Shown: piece by piece, positions 44,546 through 53,102 of the stretch
Layout of the letters: each line of letters opens with the position of its first letter
How positions within the stretch are numbered: position 1 is the first letter of the stretch
Assembly (NCBI GenBank): GCA_034433305.1
Contig: DAOUAM010000028.1
Coordinates: 62,001 to 126,000 of the forward strand
Length of the DNA stretch: 64,000 nt
Source: DAOUAM01 sp034433305
GTDB taxonomy: Bacteria > Chloroflexota > Dehalococcoidia > Lucifugimonadales > DAOUAM01
Reading direction: 5' to 3'
Program-made: the position numbers and the translations under genes
The notes under the pieces: model-generated
What the model saw: the letters and a program-made list of their open reading frames with translations, nothing else
The model's database searches: none
What the model was told of the DNA's origin: nothing

Positions 44546-45421
44546 TTACCGGAAGAAGCCTTGTTCGAAGTGCCGCCTGATAACTTCCGCCACCAGCGCG
44601 GGCCGCTGGAGGGGAACGTCGTGAATGCTTTCCTCAAGCCATACGGTGGCGCTGACCGGCAGCATGCGGCTGGCCACGGCGATTGCCTCTTCGCGCCTCA
44701 GACGCCGGTCCACGTCCGATTCGTTGCCCGACCGGCGGGCAGGCATCAGCAGCACCGGGCAGCGCACTCTGGGGTATAGCTGCGAGGGCTTGTGCGTCCA
44801 CAGCGCCTCGATCACCTGCAGGTGATTGCTGCGGCGCAGCCTGGCCCGTATGGTGTTGTCAGGCAGCACCTCGAAGCAGGCCAGGACGATGTCCTCCACC
44901 TGTGGCGTGGCCCACTCCCCCTGGAACCTGCCCCGGATGCGTTGACGGAACTGCTCCACAGTGACACCTGTGAAGTCCGGGGGTGCCATCTCCTCACGGG
45001 CGCGCTCCAGTGTCATGCCCGGGCGGGCCGATATTTCAATGGTGCCACCATCCACGAAGCACAGGCCAAGGGCCACGCCGGGATAGGCGACGGCGAACTC
45101 CAGGGCGACGCCGCCTCCCCAGGAGTGGCCGACGATGATGGGCCTCTCCATGCCCGTAGCCTCCACGAACGCCAACAAGTCCCCTGCCACCGTGGCGAAG
45201 TCGTAGCCGCTGTCGGGCTTGTCGCTTTCGCCGTGGCCCCGCTGGTCCAGGGCCAGCACACGGAAGTGCCTGCTGAGGATGGGCGCCACCAGGTCCCAGA
45301 TGTGGCAGGTGGATGCCAGGCCATGCACCAATACTACTGGCTGGCCCTCACCACCCCAGTCCCGGTAATGGAGCCTCAGCCCGGTCAGCTTGATAGACTC
45401 GTCTTTAGGGAAGCTGGGCAC
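44546..45421 (-). CDS. Alpha/beta hydrolase fold protein
   Basis: A 291-residue hydrolase: oxyanion HGLA near 33-36, nucleophile elbow GHSWGG with Ser100, acid region and His267 (ESIHDVPLQRP). The DQRGHGESDKP segment near 59-69 is typical of esterase, epoxide hydrolase and haloperoxidase-like members. The substrate is unknown. It is cytoplasmic, with no signal peptide. It may be the last gene of a minus-strand group after the PAC2 and DUF2087 genes, although 141 bases with no visible signal separate it. Confidence 0.85.
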   Translation of the reverse strand: MPSFPKDESIKLTGLRLHYRDWGGEGQPVVLVHGLASTCHIWDLVAPILSRHFRVLALDQRGHGESDKPDSGYDFATVAGDLLAFVEATGMERPIIVGHSWGGGVALEFAVAYPGVALGLCFVDGGTIEISARPGMTLERAREEMAPPDFTGVTVEQFRQRIRGRFQGEWATPQVEDIVLACFEVLPDNTIRARLRRSNHLQVIEALWTHKPSQLYPRVRCPVLLMPARRSGNESDVDRRLRREEAIAVASRMLPVSATVWLEESIHDVPLQRPALVAEVIRRHFEQGFFR

Positions 45422-45562
45422 AAGTTCCCCCTGGTACGGCTATGGCAGAAATGGGCCTGTCGTTGGTCCATGCCAGGCCTTGTTGCCAGGACCTATCATG
45501 TATATGGACAGGCTGGCACCGCAAGGGCTATCGCGGCTCTGTACCCTGGATTCCCAAGTCCC

Positions 45563-45952
45563 TCAGAGCAGGTGCAGGTCGGGTATGTCCGGGTCCCAGC
45601 GGGCAAGGGCAAGATAGGTACGGGTGACGCGGTACTCGCTGCCGTCGCTCTTGCGGCCCAGCATGCCATAGTCCACCAGGTAGCGCCTGATCTGCACGTG
45701 GTCCAGGGCAAAGGGGCTATGCTCCATTATAGCCACGTTGACCTGTTCCTCGGTGTACACGTCCTCAGGCCGGAAGGCACGGAGGATGTAGTGCAGGGCC
45801 GTCAGCCGGGCCTTGAGCTTCCTGGGGAAGGGCACTCGCCCCCTGGGCCGGTCCATCCACTGGCGGACGAAACGCCGGTAGTCCTCGGCGCTTATGGCCA
45901 CCAAAGGACCGGCGGCAGGCTCAGGGGCCTTGTCTGAGTGATGGCGTTCCAA
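45563..45952 (-). CDS. DUF2087 domain protein
   Basis: A 129-residue protein. Residues about 40-115 match the DUF2087 pattern: VPFPRKLKARLTALHYILRA, YTEEQVNVAI, then IRRYLVDYGMLGRKSDGSEY. These proteins often follow a helix-turn-helix or acetyltransferase domain and may bind nucleic acid; function is unknown. The first 38 residues are variable. It lies 41 bases after the PAC2 gene on the same strand. Confidence 0.75.
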   Translation of the reverse strand: MERHHSDKAPEPAAGPLVAISAEDYRRFVRQWMDRPRGRVPFPRKLKARLTALHYILRAFRPEDVYTEEQVNVAIMEHSPFALDHVQIRRYLVDYGMLGRKSDGSEYRVTRTYLALARWDPDIPDLHLL

Positions 45953-45993
45953 GGCTGGACCGAAGGCGGGTGTACGCAGCAGGCGCTGGCCGG

Positions 45994-46887
45994 CTAAGGC
46001 TCGTCGGGGCCGTCACCCGACCCCTGCCGCTGGCTACGCAGGAAGTCCTCCAGCTCTCGCACCATGGCCTCGGGGCTGGGGATGTCCCCGGTCGGCGCGT
46101 GGGCCTCGTCGTAGCGCTCCTCCAGCCGGCGCACGTAGGCGCTGACGTCAGGGTCAGCAGCGATGGACTTGGTGACCTCCGCCTCGAAGGCTTCACCCGC
46201 CAGACGAAGCTCCTCCAGGTCCACGTCGAACTCCACCAGGTTGCGGAGCTTCATAAGCAGGGCGTAGCTTACCCTGGGATTGGGCGATGTGTTGACGTAG
46301 TGGGGACAGTGGCCCCAGATGCTCGCCTGAGGGATGCCCTTCTTGTTGCAGGCGTCCATGAAGGCGGTATGTATGCCCGTGGGGCCCTGGTAGCCCGAGT
46401 TGCGGATGCCCAGCCACTCCACCTTCTGGGTCAGTTCAGAAGAGCTGGCCCGTCCGGTGACGCGAGGCTCGCGGGTGTGTGGCACGGCATCCAGGAGCGC
46501 GCCCAGCGACACCACCAGCTTCACGCCGTACTGCTCGGCAACGCCGGCGATAATGCTGGAGAAGGCCCGCCAGCGCAGGTTCGGCTCAGTGCCCACGAAC
46601 AGGAGGATTCCCCTGGACTCGTCCTGCGGCGCATAGTAGTAGAACTCGTTGGAGGGCCAGCGTATGACGCGCTCGCCTCGCCGGTTTATCCGGGTCTGAG
46701 GCCGGACGACGGTGAAATCGTAGAACTCCTCTGGATCAATCTCGGCGAACTTCCTGGCAGGCAGCTTGCGGACCATGTACCGCACGGCCCTGGTGGCGGC
46801 CTCCCCGGCGTCGGGCCAGCCAGCAAAGGCCACAACCATGGTGGGGAGCCTGGACTGGGGCGTTTCATGAACTATTAAGCCGTCCAT
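45994..46887 (-). CDS. PAC2-family protein
   Basis: A 297-residue protein resembling the proteasome assembly chaperone 2 family: VVAFAGWPDAGEAATRAVRY near 18-37, TQKVEWLGIRNSGYQGPTGI in the middle, and GIPQASIWGHCPHYVNTSPNP, followed by a helical tail of about 90 residues. Bacterial members, common in actinobacteria and Chloroflexota, lie in organisms with or without a proteasome, and their function is unsettled. Starts at ATG 46887. Confidence 0.82.
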   Translation of the reverse strand: MDGLIVHETPQSRLPTMVVAFAGWPDAGEAATRAVRYMVRKLPARKFAEIDPEEFYDFTVVRPQTRINRRGERVIRWPSNEFYYYAPQDESRGILLFVGTEPNLRWRAFSSIIAGVAEQYGVKLVVSLGALLDAVPHTREPRVTGRASSSELTQKVEWLGIRNSGYQGPTGIHTAFMDACNKKGIPQASIWGHCPHYVNTSPNPRVSYALLMKLRNLVEFDVDLEELRLAGEAFEAEVTKSIAADPDVSAYVRRLEERYDEAHAPTGDIPSPEAMVRELEDFLRSQRQGSGDGPDEP

Positions 46888-46963
46888 TGGAATCCCCTTC
46901 TCCCTTTTGACAAAAGTTTATCATTTGGGGCCATACCTGCCAAGGCAGGCAGTACCTCTTGTA

Positions 46964-46991
46964 TTGTGGCAGCCGTCCTTCGTGGTATACT
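46964..46991 (+). promoter_or_regulatory. Promoter for the flavin oxidoreductase gene
   Basis: TTGTGG at 46964-46969, 16 bases, TATACT at 46986-46991, preceded by TGG as an extended -10. It leaves a leader of about 115 bases before the GTG at 47115. Confidence 0.5.
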
Positions 46992-47023
46992 CTCCCATAG
47001 CAGCGGCACCAGGGGCAGGCCCT

Positions 47024-47052
47024 CTGGGGCAGTCCTGTGACGCAGGCCCCAG
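47024..47052 (+). other. Hairpin in the leader of the flavin oxidoreductase mRNA
   Basis: CTGGGG at 47024-47029 pairs with CCCCAG at 47047-47052, and an inner CCTG pairs with CAGG after a four-base bulge; the loop is TGACG. It may affect translation or stability. It does not match a riboswitch class I know. Confidence 0.4.
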
Positions 47053-47114
47053 GACATCTACACAGTACGGCTGAGACCCTCAGACGCCCAACCAGCCCGG
47101 AAGGAGGTTGACCA

Positions 47115-48062
47115 GTGGCTAAGAAGACTATCGGCATTGCAGTCCCAGCGCCCAACACCAGGGCGGTGCTGGAGAACATCCAGAAGGCCGAGGAGTTGGG
47201 CATACCCGCCGCGTGGCTGACGTCCGGCGGCGCGGCGGGGGATGCCATGACCCTGCTGGCCGTAGCCGCCGCCCAGACGAGGCGTATCCTGCTGGGCACG
47301 TCCATCATCCAGTTGTGGGTGCGCCATCCCATCACCGCCGCGCAGCAGGCATCGGTCATAGCCAACGTGGCCCCGGGCCGGTTCCGGTTGGGCATAGGCC
47401 CCAGCCACAGACAGGGTATGGAAACGTCCTATGGCGTCAACTTCCAGGCGCCGCTGGGCCATCTGCGGGAGTACATTCGCATCGTCAAGGACCTGCTACA
47501 GAAGGGCGCGGTGGACCTGGACGGCCAGTACTACAAGGCCCACTCACGGCTGGCGGCACCGGTGGACGTGCCGGTGATGGCGTCGGCGCTGCGGCCGGCA
47601 TCCTTCGAGCTATGCGGCGAGGAGGCCGACGGCGCTATTAGCTGGGTCTGCCCCTTTGACTACCTGAAGAATGTGGCGATGCCAGCTCTCAAGGCGGGCG
47701 CCAGCAAGGCGGGCAGGCCCGCGCCTCCCTTGATCGTGCACGCGCCGGTGTCGGTACACGAGAGCATCGTCGAGGTGCGCGGCGCCGTGAGGGAGCAGCT
47801 TGGCTACTTCCCCAGGTCTCCCTTCTATGCCGCCATGTTTGCCGAGGCTGGCTTCCCCAACGCCTCGGAGACCGGCTGGACCGATGCCATGCTGGACGCC
47901 GTCGTTATCTCTGGCGACGAGAAGGCCGTGGCCAGGCGTATCAACGATATCTTCTCCTGGGGTGCCTCGGAGGTGCTGGCGACAGTGGTGGGCGCCGGCC
48001 GGGACAGGCAGGCATCCAGCGAGCGCACACTGAAGGCGCTGGCCAGCATAGCGGCAGCGTAA
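47115..48062 (+). CDS. Luciferase-like (LLM class) flavin-dependent oxidoreductase
   Basis: A 315-residue TIM-barrel protein: IGIAVPAPNTRAVLENIQKA at the start, then TRRILLGTSIIQLWVRHPIT and RFRLGIGPSHRQGMETSYGV near 92-111. These are the features of F420- or FMN-dependent luciferase-like monooxygenases and reductases. The cofactor and substrate are not clear. The start is GTG at 47115, seven bases after AAGGAGGT. It is followed 20 bases later by a second enolase-superfamily gene. SAR202-like bacteria carry many paralogues of both families. Confidence 0.85.
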   Translation: MAKKTIGIAVPAPNTRAVLENIQKAEELGIPAAWLTSGGAAGDAMTLLAVAAAQTRRILLGTSIIQLWVRHPITAAQQASVIANVAPGRFRLGIGPSHRQGMETSYGVNFQAPLGHLREYIRIVKDLLQKGAVDLDGQYYKAHSRLAAPVDVPVMASALRPASFELCGEEADGAISWVCPFDYLKNVAMPALKAGASKAGRPAPPLIVHAPVSVHESIVEVRGAVREQLGYFPRSPFYAAMFAEAGFPNASETGWTDAMLDAVVISGDEKAVARRINDIFSWGASEVLATVVGAGRDRQASSERTLKALASIAAA

Positions 48063-48082
48063 GACTGGCCGGGAGCAGGGCA

Positions 48083-49222
48083 GTGGGCAAGCACATCACG
48101 GTGAAGTCGGCGGAGTTCGTGTCCTTTCCAGTCAGCGACCGCACCGAGTGGACCTTCGCCCTGGTGACCGACGAGGCATCCGCCAGCGCCCTGGTGGAGT
48201 TGACCTGCGGCCAGGCCACAAGGGACGCCTGCCGGCTGCTGGCCGAAGCCGTGTCCACCCTGGATGGCCGCGCCATCGAGGACGAGACGTCGGTGGCCGG
48301 CATGCTGGGGCTGACACTGGCGCAACTCCAGTCCGGCAGGGCGCTGGCCACTGCGGTCAGCGCCCTGCGCACGGCGGTTGTGGAGCTCCAGGCCCTGCGC
48401 GCCGGCCAGGGCCTGACCGAGGCCCTGGGAGGCAGCCCGAGGGCCAGCGTGCCGCTCTACGCCAACATCAACCGCTGCCTGTTCCACACCGACCGTAGCC
48501 CCCTGGCCTTCGCCGAGGCCGCGCTGCGGGCGGTACGCCAGGGCTTCACCATCGTCAAGTGTGCGCCCTTCGACGAGGTGCGCCCATCGGCCGGCGATGA
48601 CATCCTGGAGTTGGCCCGCCCGGGCCTCCAGCGCGTGGCCGCCATCAGGAGCGCCATCGGCAAGGAAGTCCGGCTGCTGGTGGACTGCCATAGCCGTTTC
48701 ACCGCCGACACAGCGCCCGCCATGGGCGAAGAGTTGGCAAGGCTGGGCGTGGGCTGGTTCGAGGAGCCGCTGGAGCCTACCAGGGACGCGGCGGCGCTAG
48801 CCCAGGTCGCCGGCAGGGCCAGCGTACCCCTGGCTGGCGGCGAGAGTGGCTACGGCGAGGCGTTCTTTGTCGGCCTGGCGCGGCATGGGGCGGTGCGTAC
48901 CATCATGCCGGACGTCAAGCACTGCGGGGGCGTGGCCGAGGCGTGCCGCGCCGGAAGGGCGGCCAGCGCCGTCGGGGCCAGCGTATCACTCCACAGCCCC
49001 TCGGGGCCGGCCTCGCAGCTTGCCAGCGCCCACGTCACAGCGGCCATTCCGGGGGCACTGCCCCTGGAACACGCCGTCAACGAGGCACCCTGGCGCGCGG
49101 AGCTGCTGGACCCAGGCGAGCGCATTGAGAAGGGCAGCCTCTGGTTCCCCGGAGGGGCCGGCCTGGGGGCCAGGCTGAACGAAGAAGCGGTCCGCCGCCA
49201 CGGGGTGCGCTGGAAGGCTTGA
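48083..49222 (+). CDS. Enolase-superfamily enzyme, mandelate racemase/muconate-lactonizing-like
   Basis: A 379-residue protein distinct from the ManD-like one at 1764. Barrel residues are Lys159 (IVKCAPF), metal ligands Asp201 (LLVDCHSR) and Glu227 (WFEEPL), Glu254 (LAGGESGYG), a DVKHCGG segment with Asp277 and Lys279, and His304 (SLHSPSGPAS). The third ligand position is Glu254, as in other members. A reaction (dehydration, racemisation or cycloisomerisation) cannot be fixed. It starts with GTG at 48083 in a likely operon with the flavin oxidoreductase. Confidence 0.82.
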   Translation: MGKHITVKSAEFVSFPVSDRTEWTFALVTDEASASALVELTCGQATRDACRLLAEAVSTLDGRAIEDETSVAGMLGLTLAQLQSGRALATAVSALRTAVVELQALRAGQGLTEALGGSPRASVPLYANINRCLFHTDRSPLAFAEAALRAVRQGFTIVKCAPFDEVRPSAGDDILELARPGLQRVAAIRSAIGKEVRLLVDCHSRFTADTAPAMGEELARLGVGWFEEPLEPTRDAAALAQVAGRASVPLAGGESGYGEAFFVGLARHGAVRTIMPDVKHCGGVAEACRAGRAASAVGASVSLHSPSGPASQLASAHVTAAIPGALPLEHAVNEAPWRAELLDPGERIEKGSLWFPGGAGLGARLNEEAVRRHGVRWKA

Positions 49223-49246
49223 AGCGCGACAATCGCCGCCAGCCTC

Positions 49247-49274
49247 TTGCCTGATGACCGCAAGGTGGTACAAT
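49247..49274 (+). promoter_or_regulatory. Promoter upstream of the SDR and molybdenum hydroxylase genes
   Basis: TTGCCT at 49247-49252, 16 bases, TACAAT at 49269-49274 with TGG before the -10 box. It produces a leader of about 165 bases that includes the repeat at 49311-49383. Confidence 0.5.
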
Positions 49275-49310
49275 GCCAATCAGCTTCCCTGGACAGGGTG
49301 TGATGCCTCT

Positions 49311-49383
49311 GGCCCCCTCTCTGACTCTCCCCCAAAGGGGGCGAGAAAGCCCCTGCCCCCTTTGGGGGAAGGCCGGGAAGGGA
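49311..49383. repeat. Palindromic C/G-rich intergenic repeat, copy B
   Basis: GGCCCCCTCTCTGACTCTCC, then CCCCCAAAGGGGG and a second hairpin CCCCCTTTGGGGG further on. It matches copy A at 11349-11425 closely for about 35 bases. It lies in the leader of the SDR transcript. Confidence 0.65.
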
Positions 49384-49444
49384 ACTTGGCAGGGCTCCAA
49401 CGCCGTCCTGCCATTGTGCATCACGTGTGAACAGGGATAGACAG

Positions 49445-50272
49445 ATGAAGCTGAAGGACCGCGTAGCCATCATTACCGGCGCGGGCCGAGGCATCGGCCG
49501 GGGGATAGCCCTGGCCTTCGCAGCGGAAGGCGCCAGTCTGGTGCTGGTCTCCCGCACGCGGGAGCAGGTGGAGGCTGTGGCCGAAGAGGCCAGACGGGCT
49601 GGCGCCGAGGCCATTGCCCTGGCCGTGGACGTTGCTCAGCCAGACCAGGTGCAGGCCATGGTGAAGGAGGCACTGGCGCGTTTCTCCCGCGTGGACATCC
49701 TGGTCAACAACGCCGGCATCCTTGGCCCCGTGGGGCCGCTGCATACCAACGACATGAGGCGCTGGGCGGACGCCATCAGCACCAACCTGGTAGGGCTGGC
49801 CCTGTGCTGCCACGCGGTGGTGCCCGCCATGATCGCCCAGCGCGGCGGCAAGATCATCAACCTCTCGGGCGCGGGCGTGGCCCGGCCATCGCCGACCCTC
49901 AGCGCCTATGGGGCGTCCAAGGCGGCAGTGGTGCGTCTCACCGAGACGCTGGCCCTGGAACTGAAGCCTTACAATATCTCCGTCAACGCCCTGGGGCCTG
50001 GGCAGATAGACACCAGCCTGCTGGATGGCGTCGTGCATGCAGGGGAAGGCATGGTAGCCCCGGACTTCCTGGCCATGGTGCGGCGCACCAGGTCGGGCCA
50101 GGGAGCGTCGCTGGCCAACGCGGCGGCGCTGGCGGTCTGGCTGGCTTCGACCGAGTCGGACGGCCTGACGGGGCGGCTGATTTCGGCCACCCAGGACGAC
50201 TGGCGCAACCTGGGGCCTCGCGTGCCGGAAATCATGGCCTCGGACTCACATACTCTCAGGTTCTTGACCTGA
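49445..50272 (+). CDS. Short-chain dehydrogenase/reductase
   Basis: A 275-residue classical SDR: TGAGRGIG at 11-18, NNAG in ILVNNAGILG, Ser in INLSGAG, and the catalytic YGASK motif (SAYGASKAAVVRL). It oxidises or reduces a hydroxyl or keto group with NAD(P). The ATG at 49445 is preferred because the family begins here and AGGGA lies before it; a GTG at 49427 would add six residues. The small subunit of the molybdenum enzyme starts 16 bases after its stop. Confidence 0.88.
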   Translation: MKLKDRVAIITGAGRGIGRGIALAFAAEGASLVLVSRTREQVEAVAEEARRAGAEAIALAVDVAQPDQVQAMVKEALARFSRVDILVNNAGILGPVGPLHTNDMRRWADAISTNLVGLALCCHAVVPAMIAQRGGKIINLSGAGVARPSPTLSAYGASKAAVVRLTETLALELKPYNISVNALGPGQIDTSLLDGVVHAGEGMVAPDFLAMVRRTRSGQGASLANAAALAVWLASTESDGLTGRLISATQDDWRNLGPRVPEIMASDSHTLRFLT

Positions 50273-50288
50273 CGCGAGAGGGATGCAC

Positions 50289-50786
50289 ATGGCTGGAGCG
50301 CACAGGTCGGCCATTACGCTGAACATCAACGGCCGCCAGCACCGGCTGGAGGTGGACCACCGCTGGACGCTGCTCCGGGTGCTGCGGGAGTCCCTGGACC
50401 TGACGGGGGCCAAGCGCGGCTGCGACAGGGGCGAGTGCGGGGCCTGCACCGTCCTCCTGGACGGCAGGCCCGTGTACTCCTGCATGCTCCTGGCCGTGCA
50501 GGTGGGCGGGCGACAGGTGCTCACCGTGGAAGGGCTGGCCAGCGGCGGCGAGCTTCACCCGGTGCAGCGGGCTTTCGTGGAGAGGGACGGCGGCCAGTGC
50601 GGCTTCTGCACGCCCGGCTTCGTCCTGAGTGCTGTGGCGCTGCTCCAGGCCAGGCCAGACCCTTCCGAAGAGGACATACGCCAGGCGTTGGCAGGCAACC
50701 TCTGCCGGTGCAACGCCTACGGGCGTATCATCGAGTCGGTGAAGGCGGCGGCCAGGCTCATGGCCGGTAGCGCAGTCAGGGGGTAG
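50289..50786 (+). CDS. Molybdenum hydroxylase, [2Fe-2S] small subunit
   Basis: A 165-residue subunit of the xanthine dehydrogenase family with all eight cluster cysteines: Cys45, 50, 53 and 65 (CDRGECGAC ... C) for the plant-type cluster and Cys104, 107, 139 and 141 (CGFC ... CRC) for the second. It relays electrons from the molybdenum site to FAD. The ATG at 50289 has AGAGGG six bases before it. It lies between the SDR gene and the large subunit, which starts 6 bases after its stop. Confidence 0.92.
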   Translation: MAGAHRSAITLNINGRQHRLEVDHRWTLLRVLRESLDLTGAKRGCDRGECGACTVLLDGRPVYSCMLLAVQVGGRQVLTVEGLASGGELHPVQRAFVERDGGQCGFCTPGFVLSAVALLQARPDPSEEDIRQALAGNLCRCNAYGRIIESVKAAARLMAGSAVRG

Positions 50787-50792
50787 GGCGAC

Positions 50793-53102
50793 ATGGAGCC
50801 AGTGGTAGTCGGCAGAGCGGTACCCAGGCTAGACCTGCCAGAGAAGGTGACCGGCCAGGCCAGGTACACGGCGGACATCAAGCTGCCGGGCATGCTGCAC
50901 GGCAAGGTCCTGCGCAGCCCGTACCCTCACGCGCGCCTTCGGGCCGTGGACGCCTCGCGGGCGGCGCGGCTGCCTGGTGTCCACGCCGTGCTGACACCCT
51001 TCGACGCGCCGCCGGGGAAGGTGGCGCCCGACCTGCCCATCCTGGATGCGGTCGTGCGGTTCGTGGGCGACGAGGTGGCAGCCGTCGCCGCCGAGGACGA
51101 GGACATCGCCCAGGAAGCCCTGGAGCTTATAGAGGTAGAGTACGAGCCTTTACCCTTCGTGACCGACCCCCAGGAAGCCCTGCGGCCTGGTGCCCCTGCC
51201 GTCCATCCCGGCGGCAACCTGGCGGGCGGCAAGCCTCTCACCCTGACCCGTGGCAACGTGGAGGAGGGCTTCGCCCAGGCAGACCTCATCTTCGAGGACA
51301 CCTTCACGACGCCCGGCCACTCGGGCGCGGCCCTGGAGCCAAGGGCCGCCCTGGCCTCCTGGGAAGGCGACAGGCTCACCGTGTGGAAGTCCAGCCGAGG
51401 CGTCCATCAGGACCGCCGCTGGTTGGCGCTGGCCCTGGACATCCCCCAGGAGAACGTCCGCGTCATCGGCCCCTACATGGGCGCGGGCTACGGCAACAAG
51501 GACGAGACGCGGCTGGCGGCCCTGGCGGCCATACTGGCCCAGCGAGCGCGCAGGCCGGTCAGGATGGAGCTCACCAGAGAAGAGGAGTTCATCGCCGGCC
51601 GCAGGCGCCACGCCAGCATCACCAGGCTCAGGGTCGGCGTCAAGATGGACGGCACCATCACCGCCATCCACGCCACCACCATCATGGACACGGGCGCCTA
51701 CCTGTCGTCTGGCCCGGGCGTCATCCGGCGGGCGGGACAGGGGGCGCTGTACCTGTACCGCTGCCCCAACGTGCGCTACGACGGCTACCTGGTCTACACC
51801 AATAACCCGGTGGCAGGCTCCTACCGGGCGCTGGGCGCGCCCCAGGGCCACTTTGCCCTGGAGTCGCTCATGGACCGCGTCGCCGAAGGGCTGGGCATGG
51901 ACCCGCTGGACTTCCGGCTGAGGAACCACGTGGGGCCGGAGGGCCAGCCCGGAGAGCGCGTGACGCCCAGGGGGCAGATCGTGGACACGCAACCGGTGGA
52001 AGGCGGCATTCCCTTCTCCAGCAATGGCCTGCGGGAGTGCCTGGTCAGGGGGGCCGAAACCGTCGGGTGGCGCCAGCGGCGTCGCCCGCCGGCCAGTGAC
52101 GCCGGCCCCAGGAAGCGCGGGCTGGGCATGAGCATGTTCCTCTACCGTGGCGGCCCCGGCGGCGAGTCCAGGGCCAGGCTGCGGCTCAACCCCGACGGGA
52201 CGGTGCAGCTCATCACCGGCATCATGGACGTGGGCGAGGGCGCCGTCACTGTGCTGGCACAGGTGGCTGCCGAGGCCCTGGGCGTAGGCTACGACGACGT
52301 GCGCGTGACCTCGGGGGACACACAGGCCACGCCGGACGCGCCCATAACGGCCGGCTCCACGGCCACATTCTCCAGCGGCCTGGCGGTCAAGGAGGCAGCG
52401 GCGCGGCTCAGGGAGCGCATCCTGAGCGTGGCGGCTGGCCAGCTTGAGGCGGACGTGGCAGACCTGCGGTTCAACGAGGGCAGCGTGTCGGTGGCCTCGG
52501 CGCCGGAGCGCCGCATCACGCTGGCCGAGCTAGCGCGGCGGGCACCGGCCGGGACGCTGGAGGCCGAGGCCAGCGTGGTGCCGGGCAGCCCGGACTACAT
52601 CGTCAACTCCTTCGGCGCCCACTTCGCCGAAGTGGAGGTGGACACGGAGACGGGCATAGTGCGGGTGCTGCGCTACGTGGCCGCCCACGACTCGGGCCGC
52701 ATCCTGAACCCGGCCATGGCCACCAACCAGGTGGAAGGCGGCGTCTCCCAGATGCTGGGCTTCACTCTCACCGAGGACATGGTCACCGACAGGCGCAGCG
52801 GCGTAGTCCTCAACGCCAGCTACCTGGAGCACAAGTGCCCCGGTACCCTGGACTCGCCCAGGACCGAGGTCATCTTCGCCAATGTGACCGACCCGCTGGG
52901 GCCTTTCGGGGCCAAGGCCCTGGGCGAGCCGCCCTGCGTGGGCGTAGCCCCGGCCATAATCAATGCTATCTACAACGCCACGGGCGCACGGCTGCGCGAC
53001 CTGCCGGCCACGCCCGACCAGGTGCTGAGCGCCATCCAGCAGGTAGAAGCACAACGCCAGCATCCAGGCACCGGAGGCCCTGGGGAGAGACAGGCAACAT
53101 GA
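50793..53102 (+). CDS. Molybdenum hydroxylase, molybdopterin-binding large subunit
   Basis: A 769-residue catalytic subunit: RLDLPEKVTGQARYTADIKL at about 10-29, GPYMGAGYGNKDETRLAALA (substrate-channel/cofactor region near 230), GSYRALGAPQGHFALESLMD near 345-364 and the active-site glutamate in ALGEPPCVGVAP near 710-720. The CO-dehydrogenase loop AYRCSFR is absent, so it is a hydroxylase of purines, aldehydes or aromatics rather than a CO dehydrogenase. The family of aldehyde oxidoreductases with PaoC-like subunits is most similar in layout. Confidence 0.9.
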   Translation: MEPVVVGRAVPRLDLPEKVTGQARYTADIKLPGMLHGKVLRSPYPHARLRAVDASRAARLPGVHAVLTPFDAPPGKVAPDLPILDAVVRFVGDEVAAVAAEDEDIAQEALELIEVEYEPLPFVTDPQEALRPGAPAVHPGGNLAGGKPLTLTRGNVEEGFAQADLIFEDTFTTPGHSGAALEPRAALASWEGDRLTVWKSSRGVHQDRRWLALALDIPQENVRVIGPYMGAGYGNKDETRLAALAAILAQRARRPVRMELTREEEFIAGRRRHASITRLRVGVKMDGTITAIHATTIMDTGAYLSSGPGVIRRAGQGALYLYRCPNVRYDGYLVYTNNPVAGSYRALGAPQGHFALESLMDRVAEGLGMDPLDFRLRNHVGPEGQPGERVTPRGQIVDTQPVEGGIPFSSNGLRECLVRGAETVGWRQRRRPPASDAGPRKRGLGMSMFLYRGGPGGESRARLRLNPDGTVQLITGIMDVGEGAVTVLAQVAAEALGVGYDDVRVTSGDTQATPDAPITAGSTATFSSGLAVKEAAARLRERILSVAAGQLEADVADLRFNEGSVSVASAPERRITLAELARRAPAGTLEAEASVVPGSPDYIVNSFGAHFAEVEVDTETGIVRVLRYVAAHDSGRILNPAMATNQVEGGVSQMLGFTLTEDMVTDRRSGVVLNASYLEHKCPGTLDSPRTEVIFANVTDPLGPFGAKALGEPPCVGVAPAIINAIYNATGARLRDLPATPDQVLSAIQQVEAQRQHPGTGGPGERQAT

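Noticed and set aside
47000..47114. Riboswitch (TPP-like CTGAGA) in the flavin oxidoreductase leader
   Set aside because: Only GGCTGAGA is present; the other conserved TPP segments are missing.
50793..53102. Aerobic CO dehydrogenase large subunit
   Set aside because: The diagnostic AYRCSFR loop is absent; the corresponding region reads GSYRALGAPQ.
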